Source: Gemmatimonadota bacterium
Lineage (GTDB): Bacteria > ARS69
Assembly: GCA_020431545.1 (NCBI GenBank)
Contig: JAGQIB010000285.1
Span: 1 to 5,751 of the forward strand
Direction: 5' to 3'
Length of the DNA stretch: 5,751 nucleotides
Shown here: positions 1-5,751 of the stretch, piece after piece
How positions within the stretch are numbered: the stretch's first letter is position 1
How the letters are laid out: every line of letters begins with the position of its first letter
Notes under the pieces: model-generated
What the model was told of the DNA's origin: nothing
The model's database searches: none
What the model saw: the letters and a program-made list of their open reading frames with translations, nothing else
Made by a program: the position numbers and the translations under genes

Positions 1-2140
1 TGGAGAGGAGCCGGTGCGTGCCCACCACGAGATCGACCTCCCCGCCCTTCACGCGCTGCACGGTGTCCTTGATCTCCTTCGGGCCGCGGAACCGCGAGAG
101 CATGTCGATGCGCACGGGGTACGCCGCGAGCCGCTCCCGGAACGTCTCGAGGTGCTGCTGCGCGAGGATCGTGGTCGGGACGAGCACCGCGACCTGCTTG
201 CCGTCGGTCACGGCCTTGAACGCGGCCCGGATCGCCACCTCGGTCTTGCCGTACCCGACGTCTCCGCAGACGAGGCGATCCATGGGGCGCGCGTCTTCCA
301 TGTCGCGCTTCACCGCGTCCGTGGCAGTCCTCTGGTCCGGCGTCTCCTCGTAGATGAAGCTCGCCTCCATCTCGCGCTGCCACTCGCCGTCCGGCGGGTA
401 CGGATGGCCGCGCTTCGCGGCGCGCGCCGCGTGCACCTCCAGGAGCTGCTCGGCCATCTTCTCCACGGCCTTGCGGACGCGCGCCTTCGTGCGCTCCCAG
501 GCCGCGGTGCCGAGCTTCGCCACCACCGGCGGCTCGCCGCCCTCCCCGCCGACGTACTTCCGCACGAGGTTGATCTGGTCGATCGGCACGAAGATCGAGT
601 CGCCGTCCTGGTAGCGCAGGCGCAGGCACTCCGACTCCACGCCGCCCGTGGAGATTCGCTCGATCCCGTCGTAGCGACCGATGCCGTGGTCCACGTGCAC
701 CACGTAGTCGCCCTTCCGCAGCGACTGGTAGTCGTGGATCGGCGCGCCGCCGCCGTGACGGAACGCGCGCGTGCGCCGTGCCGTCCGCGCGAACAGCTCG
801 TGATCGGTGAGGACCACGAGGCGACGGGACGGAAGCGCGAAACCGTTTCGCAACGGAGCGATCACGAGACGCAGCGAGTCGCCGAGATCCTCGAGCATCT
901 CCTCGAGCCGGGACAGCTGACCGCGGTTGTCGCAGAGGAGCCACAGCTCGTTGCCTTCCTCCACGAATCCCTTGAAGCGCTCGCGTAGCACCGCGAAGTT
1001 CCCGCGGAACGTCTCCTGCGAATGCACCACCATCTTGTCGGCGGGAGGGGCCGGCGGCGCGCCCGCGGGGCGCAGGCTCGTGGTGATCGACTCGCCGGGG
1101 AACAGCGCGAGGCGGAGGATCTCGCGTCCGCCGAGATCCGCCGCGACGTCGCCGGTCTCGAGGAAGAGCGTCCGCGGCTCGGGGACGTCGTGACCGCGGC
1201 GCCGCAGATCCTCGTGTCCCGCGCGCGCCTGCTCGAAGCTCTCCTCGAGTCGTTCCTCCACCCGGCTCGGTTCGTCCAGCACCACGATCCCGTCGGCCGG
1301 GAAGTACTCGAGCAGGGAACCGAGCCGCGGGTGGAAGCGGGGGAGCCACGACTCGATACCGTCGATCCAGGGCGACTGTCCGGGATCGAACGGGAGATCG
1401 CCGCGCTCACGGGCGGCGCGCTCGATCGCGTCGTCGATCAGGAGCTCGCGCTGCGGGAGAACGTCGACGCGATCCAGGGACTCCACGGTGCGCTGGGTCC
1501 CGGGATCGAACGCGCGGATCGACTCGATCTCGTCGCCCCAGAACTCGATGCGGATCGGATTCTCGCGTCCGAACGGAAACAGGTCGACGATCCCGCCGCG
1601 CAGCGCGAACGTTCCGATCTCCTCCACGAGGCGCTCCGCCCGGAAGCCGCGCGCGATCAGCGCCTCGGCGAGCGTGTCGCGATCGATCTCGCCGCCGGCC
1701 TCCAAGCGCAGGCGGAACGTCGCGAAGACGTCCGGCACCGGAAGGCGGCCGCCGATCGCGCGCGCGGTCGTGACCACCACCGCGGGCTCCCCGTCGGCGA
1801 GCGACGCCAGAGTGAGGATCCGCTCCGCCAGGATGCCCACGTGCGGCGAGCGGCGGTCGTACGGGATGACCTCGGTCTCGGGAAAGAACAGGACGCGTTC
1901 TTCGCCGAGCACGACCTCGAGGTCGCCGAGCAGGGCTTCCGCCTCCTCCTGGTCCGGCACGACCACGAGAACGGGCTTGCCGCGCTCGCGATGCAGGTGA
2001 GCGATCGCCATCGACTTCGCGGAACACGCGATGCCCACGAGCACCGCCTCCCGACCGGACTGCAACCGGTCGAAGGCGCGGCGGTAGGCGTCGTCGGCCA
2101 CGACGCTCTGCAGGATGGGTTCGAGCAGGCCCTCGGTCAC
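1..2140 (-). CDS. mfd: Transcription-repair coupling factor Mfd, C-terminus cut by window edge
   Basis: The frame is open for 713 codons from a GTG at 2140-2138 and leaves the window at the left edge; Mfd proteins are about 1,150 residues, so some 430-450 are missing. Mfd binds RNA polymerase stalled at lesions, pushes it off DNA using ATP and recruits UvrA for nucleotide excision repair. The UvrB-like module (about 1-340) has a degenerate Walker A (GIACSAKS, 36-43), the FFPETEVIPYDRRSPH block (85-100) and the UvrA-binding segment RGGIVDLFPFG/IRIEFWGDE (181-204). The RNA-polymerase-interacting domain begins near 474 with GDYVVHVDHGIGRYDGI (477-493). A helical stretch (about 543-578) leads to the translocase with TPDQ (600-603), Walker A GDVGYGKT (626-633), PTTILAQQH (655-663) and GTHRLLS (707-713). 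The DEEH box and later motifs are outside. The start is supported by AGGAG 8 nt upstream and a 4-nt overlap with the preceding gene. Most similar by eye to Mfd throughout, so the identity is near certain. Confidence 0.97.
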   Translation of the reverse strand, partial: MTEGLLEPILQSVVADDAYRRAFDRLQSGREAVLVGIACSAKSMAIAHLHRERGKPVLVVVPDQEEAEALLGDLEVVLGEERVLFFPETEVIPYDRRSPHVGILAERILTLASLADGEPAVVVTTARAIGGRLPVPDVFATFRLRLEAGGEIDRDTLAEALIARGFRAERLVEEIGTFALRGGIVDLFPFGRENPIRIEFWGDEIESIRAFDPGTQRTVESLDRVDVLPQRELLIDDAIERAARERGDLPFDPGQSPWIDGIESWLPRFHPRLGSLLEYFPADGIVVLDEPSRVEERLEESFEQARAGHEDLRRRGHDVPEPRTLFLETGDVAADLGGREILRLALFPGESITTSLRPAGAPPAPPADKMVVHSQETFRGNFAVLRERFKGFVEEGNELWLLCDNRGQLSRLEEMLEDLGDSLRLVIAPLRNGFALPSRRLVVLTDHELFARTARRTRAFRHGGGAPIHDYQSLRKGDYVVHVDHGIGRYDGIERISTGGVESECLRLRYQDGDSIFVPIDQINLVRKYVGGEGGEPPVVAKLGTAAWERTKARVRKAVEKMAEQLLEVHAARAAKRGHPYPPDGEWQREMEASFIYEETPDQRTATDAVKRDMEDARPMDRLVCGDVGYGKTEVAIRAAFKAVTDGKQVAVLVPTTILAQQHLETFRERLAAYPVRIDMLSRFRGPKEIKDTVQRVKGGEVDLVVGTHRLLS
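2137..2140 (-). other. GTGA stop/start overlap joining the BatA-type gene and mfd
   Basis: The TGA stop of the BatA-type gene (2139-2137) shares bases with the GTG start of mfd (2140-2138). A 4-nt overlap of this kind usually means one transcript and translational coupling, in which ribosomes ending the first gene can restart on the second. Confidence 0.9.
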
Positions 2141-4224
2141 GCCGCCGACTCCTGGGCGGCACCTCGCATCCGCGCCGCCACCAGCATCTCGGCGAGCAGC
2201 AGCAGCCCGGCGAGCCACAGGAACGCCCGACCGATCTCCCGCCCCACGCGCGCCTCCTTCACGCGCGACGCCACCCCGGGACCTGCGGCGAGCACCGCGC
2301 CGCGATCCGACGCGAGTCGCTCCTCGAGCTCGGCCGGCACCACGCGCTCCGGGTCCGACTCGGCCGCGGGAATACTCGCGGCCAGCGCGGCGAGCGTGTC
2401 GCCCTCCGCGGTGCGGAAGACCCAGAAGCCGGGAACTCGCGCCTCGGGGAGCGCGAGCGAGTAGCCGCCCGAGCCGGCCTCGGGCGCCACGGAGCGCTCG
2501 GACTCGTCCGGGCCGAGCAGCGTGACCGAACCGCCCTCGGGCAAAGTGGCGAGCCAGACGGTGGCACCCTCGCCCGTCTCGAGCTGGCGCGCCACACGGG
2601 CGCCGGTCTCGGAGAGATACCGCACGGACTCGTGCAGCAGCGGCAGGAACGCGCCCGTCAGCGGCAGATCGCTCCAGGCCGGATCCGGCGACGACAGGAA
2701 CATCAGCGCCCGACCCGGCAGAAGCGACGATTCCACGATCGCGGGCGCATCGTTCGTGAACGACGCGAGCGTCGCCGTGCCCGCCTGCGGCCGGAAACGC
2801 AGCGCACGCGTGAACCGGACTTCCGGCAGACCGCCCTCCTCCCCCGCGAACGCGGCGAAGAGCGGATGACCCTCGTCGTGGCGACCGAAGTCGAACGGCT
2901 CGGTCGCGGTGATCACGTCGGCGAAAGCGCCGGGCAGGAGTTTCGGCAGGATCGTCCGCCCCCACCCCGCCGCGTCGACGTGCGGGCCCGGGAACAGCAG
3001 CAGTCCGCCGCCCTCCGACAGGAACGACTTCAACCCCGCGAGCGCCGCGTCCGAGAAGCGCTCGAGATCCGCCACGACGATGGCCGCCTCGCGTTCCCGC
3101 GACGCCGACGCGAGGTCCTCCGCGCCTCCGGTGCGCACCGCGAACGTGCCGGCGGCGGCGCCTTCGGGCGCGAGCGCCGACGAGAGGTAACGTCGCACGC
3201 GCTCGTCCGGGCACACCACCAGCACCGGCGTCTGCTTCTCCGCCCGCAACGTGAAGTACCGGCGATCGTCCTCCTCGGGTCCGTCCGCGCCGCGGATCGT
3301 GACCGCGCCGAGATGCAGCCCGTCGCTCCGCAACGTTTCCCGGAACGGAATCGTGACACGCGACGCGGGTCCGAGATCGATCCGGCGACGATCCACGATC
3401 TCTCCGTCGATCTCGAGCTCGGCCTCGATCTCGGCGGGCTCGAAGCCCGGATCCGAAGCGATGACCGCGTGGAACTCCACGGGCGAGCCGGTCTCCAGGA
3501 TCTGGCCGGAGAAGTCCACGGACTGAACCCACGCGTTCGGCGGCGTCGCGTCGCCGATCGGATGCAGGAACAGCCGCACGCCGGAAGGCAGCACCGTGTC
3601 GTCGCCCAGGCGATCGAACGCGCTCCGCTGGAAGTCGCTCACGAGGTGAACCTCGCGATTCGGGTGGCGCGCCGACTGCAGCGTCACCGCCGCCTCCTCG
3701 ATCGCCGCCGCGAGATCCACCGCGCGTCGCCCGGGCTCCAGGGCGCCGAGTCGCTCACGCACCTGGGCGAGATCGCGGGACGGCTCGTTGCTGGCGGCCA
3801 GGCCGTCCGCGCCGGGCGCGAGCAGGAACACCTCGTCTCCGTCCTCGAGCGTTCCGAGAATCTCCCGCGCGCGGTCGCGCGCCTGATCGAACCGCGGCGC
3901 GCCACCGTCGAGGATTCCCATCGACCAGCTGCCGTCGAGCACGATCACCGACGACGTCGCCCCGCGGGCATCTCCGGCGGCGACACCGGTCAACGTCGGC
4001 CGGGCCATCGCGATCGCGACGGCCGCGATGAGCAGCATGCGCAGCGCGAGCAGCAGCCACTGCCGCACCTTCACGCGCCGCATGCTCTTCCGTTCGAGGT
4101 TGCGCAGGAACTCCAGCGTGGAGAACTCCACGCGCGTCGTCGTCCGCCGGCTCAGCAGGTGGATGACGAGCGGGATGCCCATCCCGAGGAGGCCCGCGAG
4201 GAACCACGGGTTCAGGAACGTCAT
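2137..4224 (-). CDS. BatA-type membrane vWA protein with amidotransferase-like region
   Basis: This is a 695-residue membrane protein. Residues 1-77 form an aerotolerance-regulator (BatA) N-terminal domain, FLNPWFLAGLLGMGIPLVIH with one hydrophobic helix at about 5-24 and a second at 57-76, joined by an Arg-rich loop (SRR...RRVKVR) that should face the cytoplasm. A vWA domain covers about 92-225, with DGSWS (97-101) and VSDFQ (195-199). A beta-rich, Ig-like stretch covers about 228-330. Residues 332-540 resemble a class I glutamine-amidotransferase fold (PVLVVCPDE at 333-341, GGGLLLFPGP at 405-414) without an evident catalytic Cys. A second beta-rich stretch runs 545-615, and a last helix at about 667-685 precedes a basic tail. 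By the positive-inside rule the vWA and central parts lie outside the membrane. The start at 4224 is chosen because BatA homology begins exactly there and it overlaps the upstream stop; extending to 4344 adds 40 Arg-rich residues without homology. It is likely part of a MoxR-served complex, role unknown. Confidence 0.93.
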   Translation of the reverse strand: MTFLNPWFLAGLLGMGIPLVIHLLSRRTTTRVEFSTLEFLRNLERKSMRRVKVRQWLLLALRMLLIAAVAIAMARPTLTGVAAGDARGATSSVIVLDGSWSMGILDGGAPRFDQARDRAREILGTLEDGDEVFLLAPGADGLAASNEPSRDLAQVRERLGALEPGRRAVDLAAAIEEAAVTLQSARHPNREVHLVSDFQRSAFDRLGDDTVLPSGVRLFLHPIGDATPPNAWVQSVDFSGQILETGSPVEFHAVIASDPGFEPAEIEAELEIDGEIVDRRRIDLGPASRVTIPFRETLRSDGLHLGAVTIRGADGPEEDDRRYFTLRAEKQTPVLVVCPDERVRRYLSSALAPEGAAAGTFAVRTGGAEDLASASREREAAIVVADLERFSDAALAGLKSFLSEGGGLLLFPGPHVDAAGWGRTILPKLLPGAFADVITATEPFDFGRHDEGHPLFAAFAGEEGGLPEVRFTRALRFRPQAGTATLASFTNDAPAIVESSLLPGRALMFLSSPDPAWSDLPLTGAFLPLLHESVRYLSETGARVARQLETGEGATVWLATLPEGGSVTLLGPDESERSVAPEAGSGGYSLALPEARVPGFWVFRTAEGDTLAALAASIPAAESDPERVVPAELEERLASDRGAVLAAGPGVASRVKEARVGREIGRAFLWLAGLLLLAEMLVAARMRGAAQESAA
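2149..2153 (-). promoter_or_regulatory. Ribosome binding site of mfd
   Basis: AGGAG on the minus strand, 8 nt before the GTG start at 2140, inside the last codons of the BatA-type gene. The motif and spacing are near ideal and decide the mfd start. It gives mfd its own initiation signal in addition to coupling through the overlapping stop. Confidence 0.8.
4221..4224 (-). other. ATGA stop/start overlap joining the DUF58 and BatA-type genes
   Basis: The TGA stop of the DUF58 gene (4223-4221) overlaps the ATG start of the BatA-type gene (4224-4222). This is the classic coupling arrangement and suggests the two vWA proteins are made in linked amounts, as expected for partners in one complex. Confidence 0.9.
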
Positions 4225-5108
4225 CCGAGTCGGCTCCGCTTGTCGAGGTAGGCGAGCAGCGCGGTGTCGAACGGCATCTCGGTGTGCATCGGCACGTAGT
4301 CCACGCCGATCTCCCGGCACACGTTGCGGTAGCGCTCGATCCACGCCCCCACCGCGCCGCGGTACTCCTTGCGGATCTCCCAGGGGCGCACGAGCATCTC
4401 GTCGGCGGTCTCGACGTCCTCGAAGATCGCCTCGCGCGGGAAGTCGAACTCCCGCTCGACACGATCGAGCACGTGGAATACCACGACTTCGTTCCGCTTG
4501 TGCCGGAAGTGCCGGAGCGCCTTGATCACGTCCTCCTGCTCATCGAACAGATCGGACATCAGGATCACGAGCCCGCGACGTTTCACCCGATCGGCCAGCC
4601 GGTGCAGCGTGGTCGCGAGCCCTGTGGTGGAGGCGGGCACCGCCTTCTCGAGCTCGGTCAGGATCACGTGCAGGTGCTGGGACGCGGATCGCGGCGGAAT
4701 GAACCGACGGATCTCCTCGTCGAACAGGAGCACGCCCACGGAGTCCTGCTGCCGGATCATGAGATACGCCATCGCCGCCGCGAGATATCGAGCGTAGTCG
4801 AACTTCGACACCTCACCGGAGCGGAACCCCATGGATGCCGATCCATCGAGGACGAGATACGCACGGAGGTTCGTCTCCTCCTCGAACTCCTTCACGTAGA
4901 AGCGGTCCGACTTGCCGTAGACCTTCCAGTCGACGGTCTTCAGCGGATCCCCCGGCATGTACTGCCGGTGCTCCGCAAACTCCACGCTGAAGCCCTTGTA
5001 GGGACTCTTGTGCAGCCCGGCGACGAAGCCCTCGACCACCGCGCGCGCGCGGACGTCCATGCCCGTGAGACGGGCGACGGTGGCCGCGTCGAGGAGACGT
5101 TCGGACAC
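4221..5108 (-). CDS. DUF58 / vWA-domain protein, predicted soluble
   Basis: This 295-residue protein matches the soluble DUF58 family along its whole length. The N-terminal DUF58 signature is clear: GLHKSPYKGFSVEFAEHR (residues 31-48), then YMPGDPLKTVDWKVYGKSD (50-68) and an EEETN block (76-80). The vWA fold follows, with a complete-looking metal-ion-dependent adhesion site (MIDAS): D88-G-S90-A-S92, T161/T162 and D186 in MSDLFDE. There is no signal peptide or membrane segment, so it should be cytosolic. It is the expected partner of MoxR, whose stop lies 4 nt upstream. The start is GTG at 5108-5106. The only upstream Shine-Dalgarno-like triplet (AGG, 5114-5112) is just 3 nt away, so translation probably depends on ribosomes arriving from moxR. 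The next in-frame ATG (codon 17) has no better site and would remove part of the conserved N-terminus. The stop overlaps the next start. No biochemical function is established for this subgroup. Confidence 0.95.
   Translation of the reverse strand: MSERLLDAATVARLTGMDVRARAVVEGFVAGLHKSPYKGFSVEFAEHRQYMPGDPLKTVDWKVYGKSDRFYVKEFEEETNLRAYLVLDGSASMGFRSGEVSKFDYARYLAAAMAYLMIRQQDSVGVLLFDEEIRRFIPPRSASQHLHVILTELEKAVPASTTGLATTLHRLADRVKRRGLVILMSDLFDEQEDVIKALRHFRHKRNEVVVFHVLDRVEREFDFPREAIFEDVETADEMLVRPWEIRKEYRGAVGAWIERYRNVCREIGVDYVPMHTEMPFDTALLAYLDKRSRLG
4234..4237 (-). promoter_or_regulatory. Weak ribosome binding site of the BatA-type gene
   Basis: GGAG on the minus strand, 9 nt before the ATG at 4224. 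It is a modest match, so translation probably relies partly on coupling to the DUF58 gene. It supports the start at 4224 rather than the longer reading from 4344. Confidence 0.5.
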
Positions 5109-5112
5109 GCGC

Positions 5113-5751
5113 CTAACCCATCGCGGCGGCCGGCGCGACCTCGCGCACGAGCCGATCCACGATCTCCACGTCGGTCACGCCTTCCGCTTCCGCGTGGAAG
5201 TTCGTGACGATGCGGTGCCGGAGGGTCGCGAGCGCGACGGACTTCACGTCCTCGGTGTTCGGCGTGAACCGTCCGTCCAGCACGGCGCGGGTCTTCGCGC
5301 CGAGCACGAGGAACTGGCTCGCGCGCGGCCCGGCGCCCCAGGACACGAGCTGGCGGATGAAAGCGGGCGCAGCCTCTTCCTTCGGTCGCGTCGCGCGGAC
5401 GAGTCGTACGGCGTAATCCACGACGTCCTTGGCCACCGGCACCCGCCGCACGAGTCCCTGCAGGCGCAGGATGTCCTCGGCGGAGAGCACGCGCTCGAGG
5501 TCCGCACGGTAGGCGGAAGTCGTCTCCTCCACGATGCGCGCCTCGTCGTCGTGCGACGGGTAGCCCACGTGGATGTTGAACATGAACCGGTCGAGCTGCG
5601 CTTCCGGCAGCGGGTACGTACCCTCCTGCTCGATCGGATTCTGCGTGGCGAGAACGAAGAACGGGCGCGGCAGGTCGTAGGTCGTGCCGCCGGCCGTGAC
5701 CTCCCGCTCCTGCATCGCCTGCAGCAGCGCGGCCTGGGTCTTGGGCGGGGT
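5113..5751 (-). CDS. moxR: MoxR-family AAA+ ATPase, N-terminus cut by window edge
   Basis: This is the C-terminal 212 residues of a MoxR-type AAA+ ATPase; family members are usually about 320-330 residues, so roughly the first third, with Walker A and B, lies beyond 5751. The visible part opens with TPPKTQAALLQAMQEREVT, the conserved helix and strand following Walker B in MoxR proteins. Sensor 1 follows (ATQNP, fragment residues 35-39), then the GTYPLPEAQLDRF block (44-56), whose LDRF arginine is the expected arginine finger. The sensor 2 region is WGAGPRASQ (about 138-146). The C-terminal lid ends in a typical RHRI..NFHAEAEGV stretch and a TAG stop. MoxR ATPases are cytosolic hexamers that use ATP to remodel or mature partner proteins, often ones with vWA domains. 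The next two genes encode such proteins, with a 4-nt gap to the first. The family call is firm; the substrate is unknown. Confidence 0.96.
   Translation of the reverse strand, partial: TPPKTQAALLQAMQEREVTAGGTTYDLPRPFFVLATQNPIEQEGTYPLPEAQLDRFMFNIHVGYPSHDDEARIVEETTSAYRADLERVLSAEDILRLQGLVRRVPVAKDVVDYAVRLVRATRPKEEAAPAFIRQLVSWGAGPRASQFLVLGAKTRAVLDGRFTPNTEDVKSVALATLRHRIVTNFHAEAEGVTDVEIVDRLVREVAPAAAMG

Larger units (their letters stand above)
1..5751 (-). other. Probable operon: moxR - DUF58 - BatA-type vWA - mfd
   Basis: Four genes on one strand with junctions of +4, -4 and -4 nt leave no room for an internal terminator or a conventional intergenic promoter. They are most simply read as one transcription unit whose promoter lies upstream of 5751. 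Both ends are cut, so further members on either side are possible. An internal promoter inside the BatA-type coding region serving mfd alone cannot be excluded. Confidence 0.8.

Noticed and set aside
14..988. 324-codon open frame on the plus strand
   Set aside because: It is antisense to the RNA-polymerase-binding and translocase parts of mfd and has a His/Arg/Leu-rich composition typical of a GC-rich shadow.
1381..1512. Repeat of cgggatcgaacg at 1381 and 1501, exactly 120 nt apart
   Set aside because: Both copies encode Phe-Asp-Pro in Mfd using the favoured codons; a single 12-nt match is expected by chance and is not an array.
862..2162. Open frames on the minus strand (862-1410 and 1407-2162) that could be read as separate small genes
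   Set aside because: Both are out of frame with the continuous 713-codon Mfd reading and are rich in Arg/Ser/Pro; no frameshift is needed to explain mfd.
1022..2464. 480-codon open frame on the plus strand
   Set aside because: It lies antisense to mfd and the BatA-type gene, reads as low-complexity Arg/Ala/Glu-rich protein with no recognisable motif, and is expected where GC-rich third positions remove stops from the opposite strand.
2632..4251. 539-codon open frame on the plus strand
   Set aside because: It is antisense to the BatA-type gene, Arg/Gln/His-rich and without domain features, while the minus-strand protein has clear domains along its full length.
4225..4344. Upstream extension of the BatA-type gene to an in-frame start at 4344
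   Set aside because: The added 40 residues are Arg-rich, lack homology and would lie over the DUF58 coding region; the conserved BatA N-terminus begins at 4224.
5041..5049. Alternating GC run (gcgcgcgcg) as possible Z-DNA
   Set aside because: It is short and simply encodes Arg-Ala-Arg-Ala in the conserved DUF58 N-terminus.
4284..5207. 307-codon open frame on the plus strand
   Set aside because: It mirrors the DUF58 gene on the other strand and has no family features; the DUF58 reading is conserved throughout.

Overview
The window is a gap-free, single-strand gene cluster from a high-GC bacterium. All four genes lie on the minus strand, read from the right end towards the left: a MoxR-family AAA+ ATPase (N-terminus beyond the right edge), a soluble DUF58/von Willebrand A (vWA) protein, a membrane-anchored BatA-type vWA protein, and the transcription-repair coupling factor Mfd (C-terminus beyond the left edge). 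Third codon positions are mostly G or C. The MoxR-DUF58-BatA order, with a BatA protein that also carries a glutamine-amidotransferase-like region, recalls Planctomycetota, Gemmatimonadota, Bacteroidota/FCB relatives and candidate phyla such as Eisenbacteria. The GC-rich coding favours an uncultured high-GC member, but the phylum cannot be fixed from sequence alone.

Region by region: 5751-5113 is the C-terminal two thirds of MoxR (sensor 1, arginine finger, sensor 2). After a 4-nt gap comes the DUF58 gene (5108-4221, GTG start). Its stop overlaps the start of the BatA-type gene (4224-2137) in an ATGA junction. The stop of that gene overlaps the GTG start of mfd (2140 to the left edge) in a GTGA junction preceded by a good AGGAG ribosome binding site. 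No stretch is non-coding, so no promoter or terminator is visible; the promoter should lie upstream of moxR, beyond 5751.

How the genes may work together: MoxR ATPases are thought to act as chaperone-like partners of vWA proteins. Here one vWA protein is predicted to be cytosolic (DUF58), while the other is predicted to expose its vWA and amidotransferase-like regions outside the cytoplasmic membrane. The fourth gene, Mfd, removes stalled RNA polymerase and recruits UvrA to lesions. It has no known link to MoxR/vWA systems, yet it is tightly coupled to the BatA-type gene. That linkage is the most interesting point in the window. It may reflect a shared envelope/DNA stress regulon or only operon packing. 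I found no RNA genes, mobile elements, CRISPR arrays or significant repeats.
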